40,384 nucleotides of DNA, from the NCBI GenBank assembly GCA_947174505.1, contig CAMWJF010000038.1, positions 1 to 40,384 of the forward strand, read 5' to 3'. Of this stretch, positions 16,179 through 25,568 are shown piece after piece. The stretch comes from an uncultured Lachnospiraceae bacterium. Its GTDB lineage: Bacteria; Bacillota; Clostridia; Lachnospirales; Lachnospiraceae. Made by a program: the position numbers and the translations under genes. Numbering within the stretch: position 1 is the stretch's first letter; every line of letters starts with the position of its first letter. The notes under the pieces are model-generated. The model saw only the letters and a program-made list of their open reading frames with translations, did no database searches and had not been told where the DNA came from.

Positions 16179-16876
16179 CGCGTTTTCTCCTTCACAGAAA
16201 CTTTTAAGCCTTTCAAATACCCCTTCTGCTCCGCTGTAATGCGGTAGCTCTCCACCGCCTTCTGAATCGCCTTATTATGCGTCCAGACCGCCAGCCGCTC
16301 CTCCTCCATATAAGGCAGGACCGTTTCATACTGCTTTGCCAGCGCCGTGGCAAAATACCATGCAATCATCATATTGACATAGTATTCCTCCGAGCGGACT
16401 TTGGAAACCATTTCGGGATATGCCGGATCAAAATCCTCATCCAGAAAATGCGTCATCAGCATCCCGATGCCAAACCGCACCGCATAAGTTTTGCCGGAAG
16501 CAATCCACTCGTTAATATAAGGTAACAGTTCCTGTCGGTGCTTCTTAAACACTTTCGGGGACATCTGGTCGCAGGTCGCCCAATTATCCACAAACGGAAG
16601 AAAACGGTTGACTTCCTCCACACACCGTTCAAACGCTTTCCTCTCCGAGATAATAAAGGCATGAAGCTGGTTCTCGTCAAAATAAATATGGGGAAGCGAC
16701 TCTAAAAACGCTCCGGTTTCCTCTCTCTTTGCCAGCTGCTTTGCCAGCTTCCGAAGCGCAGGCGTGCGCACGCCGATCACCGTTTTCTTGTCGATCGTCG
16801 GTATCAGCTTCGCCTGAAAGTCCCTGTATGCCGTGTCCTGTAATGCAAACAATTCCTTCTGTATTTCTTCAACCAT
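16175..16876 (-). CDS. DNA alkylation repair protein, AlkD-like HEAT-repeat glycosylase
   Basis: A 233-residue all-helical protein of the AlkC/AlkD superfamily: EIQKELFALQDTAYRDFQAKLIPTI, then VIGVRTPALRKLAKQLAK, FLPFVDNWATCDQMSPKVFKKH, and YYVNMMIAWYFATALAKQYE. The conserved VDNWATCD segment carries the catalytic-site Trp and Asp of AlkD-like enzymes, which excise alkylated purines without base flipping. The start at 16876 follows GGAGAAAAG; the frame extends to 16972 without support and would overlap the upstream gene. It sits 20 nt after the membrane-protein stop and overlaps the VOC gene. Confidence 0.88.
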   Translation of the reverse strand: MVEEIQKELFALQDTAYRDFQAKLIPTIDKKTVIGVRTPALRKLAKQLAKREETGAFLESLPHIYFDENQLHAFIISERKAFERCVEEVNRFLPFVDNWATCDQMSPKVFKKHRQELLPYINEWIASGKTYAVRFGIGMLMTHFLDEDFDPAYPEMVSKVRSEEYYVNMMIAWYFATALAKQYETVLPYMEEERLAVWTHNKAIQKAVESYRITAEQKGYLKGLKVSVKEKTR

Positions 16877-16895
16877 ATTCTTTTCTCCCGTAACA

Positions 16896-17417
16896 TTACA
16901 CATCCATACTAACTGCCCCGAAGAGTTCTTCCAACCTCCGTCTCGCCTTTCTCGCGGGAAAATAAAACCCACACCTTACCATAATCTGTCCAAAAAGAAT
17001 AAACAAACCCATTACCGCCGCAAGTCCCCACCCATCCGGGCTCCCCGTAATAAGAGCCATCAGGGCAGTCAGAAAGACAAACACCGGCACACTGAACCAG
17101 ACAACCATAAACCCAAACACAAACCAGAAAAGGCGCATACGCACATCCACGATTGTCCCGTTCCTTTCTTCCCGTATCTGTCCCTCAATCACAGGCAGGA
17201 AGGAATTTTTCACATGCATTTTTGTACCCATAAAAACGATATCACCGGGCACCGGCATAATCTTAAAATCTTTTTCTCCGACCTTCCCGAAAAACTCCCT
17301 GTCCGGATAGGTAAACCATTTCCTCTCAGTATCCGTCACGGACTGCAAAAGCGTCCGTACCTCCTCCGATGTCCTGTAAGATTCAATTTGAAATTTCACG
17401 CGGGGCAAAAAAAGCAT
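16896..17417 (-). CDS. membrane protein of unknown function
   Basis: A 173-residue protein I do not recognise. Residues 1-90 are predicted soluble (PRVKFQIESYRTSEEVRTLLQSVT ... FFGKVGEKDFKIMPV ... KNSFLPVIEGQIREERNGTIVDVRMRL) and are followed by two membrane segments (about 95-120 and 128-150) and a basic tail RKARRRLEELFG. Its start codon shares a base with the stop of the chemoreceptor gene (TAATG), so the two are translationally coupled. The coupling suggests membrane co-localisation with the receptor, but no direct functional link can be shown. Confidence 0.75.
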   Translation of the reverse strand: MLFLPRVKFQIESYRTSEEVRTLLQSVTDTERKWFTYPDREFFGKVGEKDFKIMPVPGDIVFMGTKMHVKNSFLPVIEGQIREERNGTIVDVRMRLFWFVFGFMVVWFSVPVFVFLTALMALITGSPDGWGLAAVMGLFILFGQIMVRCGFYFPARKARRRLEELFGAVSMDV

Positions 17418-18970
17418 TACTCTTCTCTCTTCAGGAGATTATTCATCTCATCCACCATCTTATTGATGGTGCTAATCTGTGCAGACATCTCTGCGATATC
17501 ATTTACATTGCTCTCCACCATGCCGTTAATGGTCTGGAACTGGGTGTTTTCCTTGCCGATATCATCCGCAATCTCTTTGTTGATGGATACGGTGCTCTGT
17601 ATCACCGTTGCCTGCTTATGATGCGCGTCTCCCATGGTGCCCACCGCATCCGCCGCAACGCCGAGAAGCTGCGTCATATCCTGTATGCCCGCATATACAT
17701 TGGTAAAATACTCGTTCTGTCTCTCCAGCTTCTTGGAATTGTCATTGACATACATGGTAATCTCTTTTACATTGTCCTGTACCGTCTGGATCACCTTCGC
17801 AACCTCTTCCAGCGATTCCTGCGTGCTGTTAGCCAGATTGCCTACCTCCTGCGCAACCACGGCAAATCCTCTGCCGGCCTCTCCCGCTCTGGCAGCCTCG
17901 ATAGAGGCGTTCAGCGCCAGCAGATTGGTGGAGGACGAAATATCGCTGATCAGATTTAACGTCATGCCGATCTGCTCCACTGCCTTTGACAGCTTCTGTG
18001 CCACATCCGTCGTGGCAACCATGGACCGGGAAACCTCCCCGTTAATTTCCTTCAGTTCATCAAGCCGTTTCTCATTCTCCCTTGTCTTGTCTAACAGATC
18101 CTTCGACGTCTGCTCCACTTTTTCTACATTATCCGCCACAACATTTTTCCACTCGTCCAGCTCATTCAGGTTTTCCATACTCTCCCTGGTCTTGTCGTCC
18201 AGCCTGTTGCTGCCCTCCAGCAGCTGCTCGCTCGTCGCTGACAGCTCCTCCACGGAAGCGCTCTCATTTTCCGAAATCTGCGAGAGGGCCTGCCCCGCGC
18301 TCAAAAGACTTTCGGAAAGAGTCTGCACGGAATCAAGCACGTTTTTCACCTTTTCATTATTCCGCTCCATCTCATCCTTCTTGGCATTGACAAGAAAACG
18401 GCTTACCAGATAGGTCATAAGCACTGTGGTGGGAAGTGATAATAACAGGCAGACACCTCTGTCGAACATGTTCGTGATATACATCTCATCTTTTACAGGC
18501 AGAAGGGTCTCCGCCTTCACAAACCATGCAATCACCAGGGAAACGCCTACTTCTAACGACGTAACGGCAACCAGCTTATAATCAAGGAAAAAGGTGGTAA
18601 GCACCACAAAGAAAAAGGCAAATCCCCAAAAATCCTTCGCCGGAACCATATACTGGATAAAGTTCCACTGGATGATCATAAGCACAATGATATAAATTTT
18701 TCCGGCTTTCAGGCTGGACGCTTTCACATAGCCGTCCTCAAATCCCGTCTTAACCAAAAAGATGCCTACTGCCAGATAAATCAGGCAGGTAATATCGAAA
18801 ATAATCAGTGCCGTCCATGAAACAGGCGGCAGCCAGCCCACGATTTTCAAAAAGGTATATAAGATTCCCGCACACTGGCATGCTCCCGGTATCAGCAGTA
18901 AAACCAGCACATATACCTTATTGATGTACTCATCCAACGCAGACAGATTTACTCTCTTGTTCCCTTCCAT
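17417..18970 (-). CDS. membrane-embedded methyl-accepting chemotaxis-like protein without extracellular sensor
   Basis: A 517-residue protein. The N-terminal 190 residues hold about six hydrophobic helices (for example [20 protein letters not shown] and [19 protein letters not shown]) with very short loops, so any input is sensed within the membrane or by a partner. A cytoplasmic coiled coil follows, with the MCP tip [37 protein letters not shown]. There is no HAMP domain that I can see. GGAGG lies 9 nt before the ATG; the frame upstream to 19054 has no support. It heads a six-gene minus-strand run (membrane protein, AlkD-like, VOC, GNAT, lipoprotein). Confidence 0.9.
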   Translation of the reverse strand: MEGNKRVNLSALDEYINKVYVLVLLLIPGACQCAGILYTFLKIVGWLPPVSWTALIIFDITCLIYLAVGIFLVKTGFEDGYVKASSLKAGKIYIIVLMIIQWNFIQYMVPAKDFWGFAFFFVVLTTFFLDYKLVAVTSLEVGVSLVIAWFVKAETLLPVKDEMYITNMFDRGVCLLLSLPTTVLMTYLVSRFLVNAKKDEMERNNEKVKNVLDSVQTLSESLLSAGQALSQISENESASVEELSATSEQLLEGSNRLDDKTRESMENLNELDEWKNVVADNVEKVEQTSKDLLDKTRENEKRLDELKEINGEVSRSMVATTDVAQKLSKAVEQIGMTLNLISDISSSTNLLALNASIEAARAGEAGRGFAVVAQEVGNLANSTQESLEEVAKVIQTVQDNVKEITMYVNDNSKKLERQNEYFTNVYAGIQDMTQLLGVAADAVGTMGDAHHKQATVIQSTVSINKEIADDIGKENTQFQTINGMVESNVNDIAEMSAQISTINKMVDEMNNLLKREE

Positions 18971-19068
18971 AGCTGTAGTCCTCCTGTTAAAAAATATACC
19001 GTGTCTTCCCCCTGCACACTTTTTCTCATTCGTAAACCGCCTCAACTTTGTCAAGACGGCCCACTAAA

Positions 19069-19126
19069 AATTTGGCATATTTAACAGTACAAAAAGCCAA
19101 ATTATGATATATTCGAGTATATCATA
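19069..19126. promoter_or_regulatory. two overlapping inverted repeats in the divergent control region
   Basis: The region between the MCP-like gene (minus) and the first phosphorylase (plus) spans about 420 nt without a gene. It holds two perfect dyads: AATTTGGC (19069-19076) with GCCAAATT (19096-19103), and TATGATATA (19103-19111) with TATATCATA (19118-19126). They share base 19103. They look like operators for a dimeric regulator of one or both flanking transcripts. The rest of the gap (19127-19394) is AT-rich leader for the phosphorylase with no other clear structure. Confidence 0.5.
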
Positions 19127-19333
19127 ACCTCAGCTCTTCTTCCACTACAATTTTATCCGCATATCCCCTTTTATTTTATAGTATTTTTGTCCTGAATAAA
19201 AGTATCGGACACCATTTGTTACCTGACGTTTACTTTCGGACTAAAAAAATTACTTTTGTCAGATTTTTTTATTTTAGGTCATGATTCTGATATTTTTTTA
19301 CTATTTTTTGTTTCCCCACTCCCCCATTTTTCT

Positions 19334-19339
19334 TATAAT
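19334..19339 (+). promoter_or_regulatory. candidate -10 element of the phosphorylase operon
   Basis: A perfect TATAAT lies about 55 nt before the TTG start at 19395. No well-spaced -35 is visible (the nearest TTGTTT is 20 nt upstream), so the promoter may need an activator, or the real one may be further upstream. Confidence 0.35.
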
Positions 19340-19394
19340 TTTTAATAAGTATCTGCCAACCAAAAATTATCTGGAAAAGAGAGGAGCACGCAAA

Positions 19395-22094
19395 TTGGAA
19401 CCCATAAAATTCATTGATGAACACGGAAGCTTTACCCTGATGCAGCCGGAAAACACAAGCTATCTGTATTTTCCCCTCGCCTCGGAAACAGGGTTAAAAA
19501 GCGCAGTCACGCCAAACCTCGGGGGCGATGCCAAACTGGATCAGGAAAGCTTTCTTCTGGAGCCGGTAAGCTCCGAGAATCTGCACAATAACCGTTCCAC
19601 CCGGAACTTCTGGTGTGTCATTGACGATGCGGACATTTACTCCGCCATGGGCGCTTCTGCCAGGCAGGAGGCGGATAAGTTTACTTCCAGGCAGGATGAA
19701 AGCCATGTGACCGCCGGTTTTATGTGGCACACGCTGGAGCGTGCCTCGGCATCGCTTGGCCTGAAAACCACCGTCACCTCCTTTATTCCAAAGGACGATA
19801 ACGTGGAGCTTATGCACATAACGGTGCAGAATATATCGGAAGAGCCCAAAAAGCTGACAGCCTACGGCGCTGTTCCTATTTACGGACGCAGTGCGGACAA
19901 CATACGCGACCACAGAAACGTGACCTCCATGCTCCACCGTATCAGGACAGCAAAAGAGGGCGTTTTCGTCACGCCTACCATGTCCTTCGATGAAAAGGGG
20001 CACCGCCAGAACCGTAAGACCTACTATGTGGCAGGCTTCACCGGGGAAGGGGGCGGTCCAGAAGCGTTCTACCCTACTGTGGAGGACTATATCGGCGAGG
20101 GCGGTTCCTACACCCATCCCCGCTGTGTTTATGAGCAGACGGCCGGACTGCCTGCCGGCAGCGAAGCGCAGGGAAAGGAAGCCATGGGCGCATTCCGCTT
20201 TGGAAAAACGACCCTCTCTCCCAACGGGACGGCTGACTATATCATTCTGCTGGGCGTGGAGGAAGACAACTCCGCGACAGCAAATCTACTACATAAATAC
20301 AATACCCTACAGAAGGTACAGGATGCGTTGACGGAAACCAAGTCCTACTGGCAGAAAAAGGTATGCGTGAACTACCATACAAATAATGTGTCCTTTGACT
20401 GCTTTATGAAATGGGTCAGCTTCCAGCCCTATTTGCGCCGCCTGTTCGGCTGTTCCTTCCTGCCCCACCACGATTACGGCAGAGGCGGCCGGGGCTGGCG
20501 CGATCTGTGGCAGGACTGCCTTTCCCTGCTTTTGATGGAGCCGCAGGGCGTCGGCCGGATGATCGAAGCCAACTACGGCGGCGTCCGTATCGACGGCACC
20601 AACGCCACCATTATCGGGGACGGAAACGGGAATTTTATTGCGGACCGAAACGGCATTGCCCGGGTCTGGATGGATCACGCCCTCTGGCCTCTTATGACCA
20701 CCAGACTATACATTGACCAGACCGGGGATATCGACATCCTGTATAGAGAGGCTCCCTATTTCAAGGACGCACAGGCTATGCGCGGCACCTGCATGGATAC
20801 CCTCTGGTCCGCCGACAGCGGCAGCAGACAGCTCACAGCCCAAAACGAAGTCTATACCGGCAGCATTCTGGAACACCTCCTGATCCAGCAGCTCACCGCC
20901 TTCTACGAGGTGGGGGATCACAATATCTGCCGCCTGCGCGGCGCGGACTGGAACGACGCGTTGGATATGGCGTCGGAACACGGTGAAAGCGTTGCGTTTA
21001 CCTGTGCCTACGCCGGTAATTTGCGCGATCTGGCGTCGATGCTTCTCCTTCTGGACAGCGTCTCCGACGGGCATGATGTGGAACTGCTGGAGGAAATCTC
21101 CGTCCTGCTTACGGATGATCCGGCGGTCTACGGCAGCATAAGTGAAAAACAGCGGATTCTGGACGACTATATGACCCGCTGCCGCCATTCGGTCACAGGA
21201 AACCGCAGATCATTCTGTCTCTCCTCTCTGGCAGAAAACCTGAACAGAAAGGCAGACTGGCTGACGACGCATATCCGCTCTCAGGAATGGATTGAAGGAA
21301 GCAGCAATGAGGGATGGTTTAACAGCTATTATGACAATCACAAAAAAGCCGTGGAAGGATTCTTCGGCGATCAGGTACGCATGATGCTGACGGGACAGGT
21401 CTTCGCCATTATGGGCGGCGTTGCCGAAGACGACCATATTGCCAGAATCGTCAAAGCCGCGGATCATTATCTTTATCTGCAGGAAATCGGCGGCTACCGC
21501 CTGAACACCGACTTTAAGGAATTGAAATTCGATATGGGAAGAATGTTCGGCTTTGCCTACGGCGAAAAGGAGAATGGCGCGGTCTTCTCCCATATGACGG
21601 TAATGTACGCAAACGCCCTGTACCGCAGAGGCTTTGTGAAAGAAGGCTGGAAAGCCCTGAAAACACTTGCGGATACCGCTCTCGATTTTCATACCAGCCA
21701 TATTTATCCGGGCATCCCTGAATACTTCCGCGCGGACGGCCGTGGTATGTACCACTATCTGACCGGCGCGGCAAGCTGGTTTATGATGACCATGATCACG
21801 GAAGTATTCGGCGTCCGGGGAGAAAACGGCTCGCTCAGGATTTCTCCGAAGCTGCTTGCCGCACAGTTTGATGAGGCGGGCACAGCCTCCATCACCGTTC
21901 CCTTTGCCGGGAAAACCTTTACCGTTGTTTACGAGAACAAATCGGGGAAAGAATTCGGCTCCTATAAGATGGATTCCGCCCTCTGCGGCGGGACAGCCCT
22001 GCCCGTGAAGGACGACACATCCGCCCTGCTCTCCCGCGAACTGCTTGAAAGCCTGCCGGAGGGCGCGCACCAGATCACTGTGAAACTTACATAA
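19395..22094 (+). CDS. GH94 glycoside phosphorylase (cellobiose/laminaribiose-phosphorylase-like)
   Basis: An 899-residue inverting phosphorylase that should split a beta-glucoside with phosphate to alpha-glucose 1-phosphate plus a shortened sugar. Layout: N-terminal beta-sandwich (to about 300), helical linker, (alpha/alpha)6 barrel and C-terminal beta domain. Motifs include PHHDYGRGGRGWRDLWQDC, IADRNGIARVWMDHALWP, and GADWNDALDMA, in which Asp521 aligns with the GH94 general acid (the last Asp of DWND). The start is TTG 19395, with AGGAG (19382-19386) 8 nt before; the frame opens at 19281 but that part translates to an AT-rich hydrophobic run typical of non-coding leader. It differs strongly from the second GH94 gene downstream, so the two probably act on different linkages. 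No signal peptide: it acts on imported sugars. Confidence 0.85.
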   Translation: MEPIKFIDEHGSFTLMQPENTSYLYFPLASETGLKSAVTPNLGGDAKLDQESFLLEPVSSENLHNNRSTRNFWCVIDDADIYSAMGASARQEADKFTSRQDESHVTAGFMWHTLERASASLGLKTTVTSFIPKDDNVELMHITVQNISEEPKKLTAYGAVPIYGRSADNIRDHRNVTSMLHRIRTAKEGVFVTPTMSFDEKGHRQNRKTYYVAGFTGEGGGPEAFYPTVEDYIGEGGSYTHPRCVYEQTAGLPAGSEAQGKEAMGAFRFGKTTLSPNGTADYIILLGVEEDNSATANLLHKYNTLQKVQDALTETKSYWQKKVCVNYHTNNVSFDCFMKWVSFQPYLRRLFGCSFLPHHDYGRGGRGWRDLWQDCLSLLLMEPQGVGRMIEANYGGVRIDGTNATIIGDGNGNFIADRNGIARVWMDHALWPLMTTRLYIDQTGDIDILYREAPYFKDAQAMRGTCMDTLWSADSGSRQLTAQNEVYTGSILEHLLIQQLTAFYEVGDHNICRLRGADWNDALDMASEHGESVAFTCAYAGNLRDLASMLLLLDSVSDGHDVELLEEISVLLTDDPAVYGSISEKQRILDDYMTRCRHSVTGNRRSFCLSSLAENLNRKADWLTTHIRSQEWIEGSSNEGWFNSYYDNHKKAVEGFFGDQVRMMLTGQVFAIMGGVAEDDHIARIVKAADHYLYLQEIGGYRLNTDFKELKFDMGRMFGFAYGEKENGAVFSHMTVMYANALYRRGFVKEGWKALKTLADTALDFHTSHIYPGIPEYFRADGRGMYHYLTGAASWFMMTMITEVFGVRGENGSLRISPKLLAAQFDEAGTASITVPFAGKTFTVVYENKSGKEFGSYKMDSALCGGTALPVKDDTSALLSRELLESLPEGAHQITVKLT

Positions 22095-22116
22095 TTTTCT
22101 CCATTTCTGCGCTGCT

Positions 22117-22190
22117 TTCTGCGCATAAACGAGTTTGTGGCAAGCAACGCGCAGACACAAATCTCGCGATTGAAAATTTTCATTTTCAAT
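22117..22190 (+). other. structured intercistronic region between the two GH94 genes
   Basis: This gap can fold in several ways: TCTGCGC (22119-22125) with GCGCAGA (22150-22156); CGAGTTTGTG (22130-22139) with a near-complement CACAAATCTCG downstream; and ATTGAAAAT with ATTTTCAAT around TTTC just before 22190. The last stem has no T-run directly after it. Competing stems suggest RNA-level control of the second gene, or part of a repeat element. Confidence 0.45.
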
Positions 22191-22191
22191 C

Positions 22192-22215
22192 TTTACACTG
22201 ACGCAATTTCTTATA
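22192..22215 (+). repeat. dispersed intergenic repeat, copy 2
   Basis: Matches 28-51 at 22 of 24 positions. It lies between the two GH94 genes, downstream of a hairpin as in copy 1. Its first 9 bases, TTTACACTG, recur at 22240-22248, just before the ATG of the second phosphorylase gene, suggesting a short direct repeat around this insert-like piece. Confidence 0.6.
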
Positions 22216-22250
22216 CAAAAACAGAAAATCGGAAAGGAATTTACACTGCA

Positions 22251-24662
22251 ATGAGATACGGATACTTTGACGATGCCAATCGTGAATATGTGATCGAACG
22301 CCCTGACACCCCTGCTCCCTGGGTCAATTATCTGGGCTCGCCCGAATACGGCGCGATCATTTCCAATAACGCGGGCGGTTACAGCTTTGCCAAATCCGGC
22401 GCCAACGGAAGAATCCTGCGCTATGTTTTCAATCAGTTTGACCAGCCCGGACGGTATCTTTACATCCGCGACAATGACACCAATGATTACTGGTCCGCCT
22501 CGTGGCAGCCGGTGGGAAAGGAGCTGGACAGCTATGAGAGCAGATGTCATCACGGTCTGGGCTATACGAAAATGACCGCCCTGTATGACGAAATCTGTTC
22601 CGAAGCGGTATACTACGTTCCTCTTGGGAAATCCCACGAGGTATGGTCGCTTTCCGTGACCAACCGCTCGTCCCGCACGAGAAATCTCACCCTGACCGGC
22701 TACGCCGAGTTTACCAGCCACAACAACTATGAGCAGGATCAGGTAAATCTGCAGTACTCCCTGTTCATCACCAGAACCCGCTTTGAGGAAAACCGCATCA
22801 TCCAGCAGATCCACAATAATCTGGACAGGCAGCCTCCGAGAAAACTGGTAGACGGCAAATGCACGGTAGAACGCTTTTTCGCACTTGCAGGAGAAAACGT
22901 TTCCTCCTACTGCGGCGATAAAGAGCAGTTCCTCGGAAGATATCACGGCTACGGCAATCCACAGGGCGTCCTGTCCGGTGACCTTGGGAATATAACAAGT
23001 TACAACGAAAATGCCTGCGGCGCACTCTCCTGCACCGTGGAGCTTGCGCCCGGCGAAACCAGAACCATCGCATTCCTGCTTGGCATGAAACCTTCCGACG
23101 AGGCGGCCGCCGTGGTCAGTCAGTACAGCAGCCCCGCCGACATGCTCGCACGGGAAATCGCTGCATTGAAACAGGGCTGGAACGAAAGACTTTCCCATCT
23201 GCGCGTCAATACGCCAAGCCCGGAATTTAATACCATGATCAACACATGGAACGCCTACAACTGTTTTATGACCTTTATCTGGTCCCGGGCGGCTTCTTTC
23301 ATCTACTGCGGCCTCCGAAACGGCTATGGCTACAGGGACACCGTGCAGGATATTCAGGGCATCATCCACCTTGCCCCGGAGATGGCTGTGGAAAAAATCC
23401 GCTTCATGCTCTCTGCACAGGTGAGTAACGGCGGCGGCCTGCCTCTGGTGAAATTCACCCACAGTCCGGGCCACGAGGACACGCCGGACGACGCCTCCTA
23501 CCGCGAAGAGACAGGACACCCGGCATACCGTGCCGATGACGCCCTATGGCTTTTCCCGACTGTCTATAAATATATCGCGGAAACCGGAAACACAGCGTTT
23601 CTCAACGAAACCGTTCCCTTTGCGGACAAGGACGATGCAACCGTTTACGAGCATTTGAAACGGGCCGTGCAGTTTTCCTTTGACCATCTGGGTCCCCACG
23701 GAATGCCCGCCGGGCTCTATGCGGACTGGAACGACTGTCTGCGGCTTGGCGCAGACGGCGAATCCACCTTTGTGGCCATGCAGTTCTTCTATGCCCTGAC
23801 CATTTTGCGGCACTTTGCCGCCTTTCAAAACGATGCGGACTATGTGGATTATCTGGACAGACAACAGTCAGAAATGAAGAAAAAAATTCAGGGACTGTGC
23901 TGGGACAGCAACCGCTTCATCCGCGGTTTTACGGAGGATGGCAGACGCATCGGCGCAGCCTGCGACCCGGAAGCCAGCCTCTGGCTCAATCCCCAGAGCT
24001 TTTCCGTGATCAGCGGGCTTGCGGACGCCGGACAGGCGGAGCTGGTCATGGCTAATGTCTACGAAACGCTGAACACCAAATACGGCGCCCTCCTGATGGA
24101 CCCGCCCTACCATGCCCACGCCTTTGACGGCGCGCTGGCCGTGATCTATAATCAGGGCACTAAGGAAAACGCCGGTATCTTCTCCCAGTCACAGGGCTGG
24201 CTGATTCTTGCGGAGGCTTTGATGGGACATGGGGAACGCGCATTCACCTACTTTATGGAAAATGCGCCCGCCGCCCAGAATGACATTGCCGAGATCCGCC
24301 GCATTGAGCCTTACTGCTACGGCCAGTTTACGGAAGGACGTGCCAGCGTACATCACGGCCGATCCCACGTCCACTGGCTGACAGGAACGGCCTCCACCGT
24401 CATGGTCGGATGTGTGGAAGGGATTCTTGGCCTGCGCCCGGATTTGTACGGTATCCGGCTTGCCCCTGCCATTCCCCGGGATTGGAAACGCCTGGAGATC
24501 GACAAGAATTTCCGCGGAAAGCATCTGCACATCCTGGTGGAAAATCCGAACGGACGCGAATCCGGCTTTGAAAAACTCCTCCTAAACGGTACGGTGCTAA
24601 ACGACAATTACATTCCTGCCGATCTGTTACAGGATAAAAATGAAATTATACTGACTCTCTGA
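22251..24662 (+). CDS. GH94 phosphorylase (cellobiose/chitobiose phosphorylase type)
   Basis: An 803-residue classical-length GH94 enzyme. The N-terminus MRYGYFDDANREYVIERPDTPAPWVNYLGSPEYGAIISN...GGYSF matches cellobiose and N,N'-diacetylchitobiose phosphorylases, and the general acid is Asp495 in YADWNDCLRLG. The phosphate-side motif FTEGRASVHHGRSHVHWLTGTAST is intact. The product would be sugar 1-phosphate plus an acceptor sugar; substrate choice (cellobiose, chitobiose, cellobionate or another) is open. The start at 22251 is chosen because MRYGYFDD is the family N-terminus and AAAGGA lies 12 nt upstream; an upstream extension from 22137 would only translate the intergenic repeat. A strong terminator follows. 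Confidence 0.88.
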   Translation: MRYGYFDDANREYVIERPDTPAPWVNYLGSPEYGAIISNNAGGYSFAKSGANGRILRYVFNQFDQPGRYLYIRDNDTNDYWSASWQPVGKELDSYESRCHHGLGYTKMTALYDEICSEAVYYVPLGKSHEVWSLSVTNRSSRTRNLTLTGYAEFTSHNNYEQDQVNLQYSLFITRTRFEENRIIQQIHNNLDRQPPRKLVDGKCTVERFFALAGENVSSYCGDKEQFLGRYHGYGNPQGVLSGDLGNITSYNENACGALSCTVELAPGETRTIAFLLGMKPSDEAAAVVSQYSSPADMLAREIAALKQGWNERLSHLRVNTPSPEFNTMINTWNAYNCFMTFIWSRAASFIYCGLRNGYGYRDTVQDIQGIIHLAPEMAVEKIRFMLSAQVSNGGGLPLVKFTHSPGHEDTPDDASYREETGHPAYRADDALWLFPTVYKYIAETGNTAFLNETVPFADKDDATVYEHLKRAVQFSFDHLGPHGMPAGLYADWNDCLRLGADGESTFVAMQFFYALTILRHFAAFQNDADYVDYLDRQQSEMKKKIQGLCWDSNRFIRGFTEDGRRIGAACDPEASLWLNPQSFSVISGLADAGQAELVMANVYETLNTKYGALLMDPPYHAHAFDGALAVIYNQGTKENAGIFSQSQGWLILAEALMGHGERAFTYFMENAPAAQNDIAEIRRIEPYCYGQFTEGRASVHHGRSHVHWLTGTASTVMVGCVEGILGLRPDLYGIRLAPAIPRDWKRLEIDKNFRGKHLHILVENPNGRESGFEKLLLNGTVLNDNYIPADLLQDKNEIILTL

Positions 24663-24677
24663 TTTCCATATACAAAG

Positions 24678-24716
24678 ACGCAGCAGTCCTAAAACTGCTG
24701 CGCCTTCTCTTTTCTT
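24678..24716 (+). terminator. intrinsic terminator after the phosphorylase pair
   Basis: CGCAGCAGT (24679-24687) and ACTGCTGCG (24694-24702) make a perfect 9-bp stem with a 6-nt loop, followed by CCTTCTCTTTTCTT. It lies 17 nt after the stop of the second GH94 gene and between convergent genes. Confidence 0.85.
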
Positions 24717-24719
24717 ACA

Positions 24720-25502
24720 TTATCTGTTATGCGTGTCGTCCCCATTACTCCCCTCATCAATATCCCAATGAACCATATAATTTAAATCCCTATATTTTTT
24801 CGGCGTCATCCCTGTCTGTTCACGGAACTGCTGGATAAAATGGCTCTGGGACGCGAAGGAAAGACGGTTTGCAATGTCAACCATTGCACAATCGCTGTAG
24901 CGCAGCATATTTTTCGCCATTTCGATCTTCTGCGCCCGGATATAGTCGCTCACAGAAGCTCCCGTCTCCTTTTTAAACAGGCGGGAGAGATAGCCGGGCG
25001 ATACGCCGATCTGCTCCGCGATTTCCTCAATGGTCATTCTCTCTTTGATATGTGTATAAATATATTCCCTACACGCGCTGATATGGCGGGATCCTGTGTC
25101 CCTGCGGCTGATTCTGCGCATCTTCTCCGTATAATCCAGCACCATTTCATCATGCAGACGCCCGATCTCCTGCAAGGTTTGCATATCGTCGAGACTCTGG
25201 ATATAGAAATCACTCATCCGAAAAGCCTGCTCCAGCTCCATGCCCCTCTGCCTGCACAGCCGCGTGATCATCGCCGTGGTAATCACAAAATGATATTTCA
25301 GATTCGTAACCGGATCCTTCGACAGCACCCCGACTCCCTCTTTGTCCAGAAAACGCTTCTGCTCACAGTTTTTTCTGACCGTTTCCACGTCGCCGCTCAC
25401 CACCGCCTCATAAAACAGAAATTCTTCCGTCGGCTGGCGGTGTTCCATCTCATCAGCCATATCATCCGCTTCCAGCAGAAGCCATTCATTCCGGTATTTC
25501 AT
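24720..25502 (-). CDS. AraC-family transcriptional regulator
   Basis: A 260-residue regulator. The C-terminal 100 residues form two helix-turn-helices of AraC/XylS type: ERMTIEEIAEQIGVSPGYLSRLFKKETGASVSDYIRAQKIEMAKNML and CAMVDIANRLSFASQSHFIQQFREQTGMTPKKYRDL. The N-terminal 150 residues are helical (EFLFYEAVVSGDVETVRKNCEQ...), resembling the effector part of sugar-utilisation AraC proteins in Firmicutes, without a cupin. GGAAGG precedes the ATG. It is convergent with the phosphorylase genes and follows the GNAT gene by 66 nt, likely co-transcribed with it. It is a candidate regulator of the phosphorylases, but nothing in the sequence proves the target. Confidence 0.87.
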   Translation of the reverse strand: MKYRNEWLLLEADDMADEMEHRQPTEEFLFYEAVVSGDVETVRKNCEQKRFLDKEGVGVLSKDPVTNLKYHFVITTAMITRLCRQRGMELEQAFRMSDFYIQSLDDMQTLQEIGRLHDEMVLDYTEKMRRISRRDTGSRHISACREYIYTHIKERMTIEEIAEQIGVSPGYLSRLFKKETGASVSDYIRAQKIEMAKNMLRYSDCAMVDIANRLSFASQSHFIQQFREQTGMTPKKYRDLNYMVHWDIDEGSNGDDTHNR

Positions 25503-25568
25503 TTGTTTTCCTTCCCGCCTGTCAGCCCCTGATGGTACAGAAATCTGCCCATTCTATTTACAGCAATC

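Noticed and set aside
21210..23519. A 769-codon open frame on the minus strand across both GH94 genes
   Set aside because: It is the antisense shadow of the two phosphorylases; its translation has no family features and no ribosome site, and it spans the intergenic gap between real genes.
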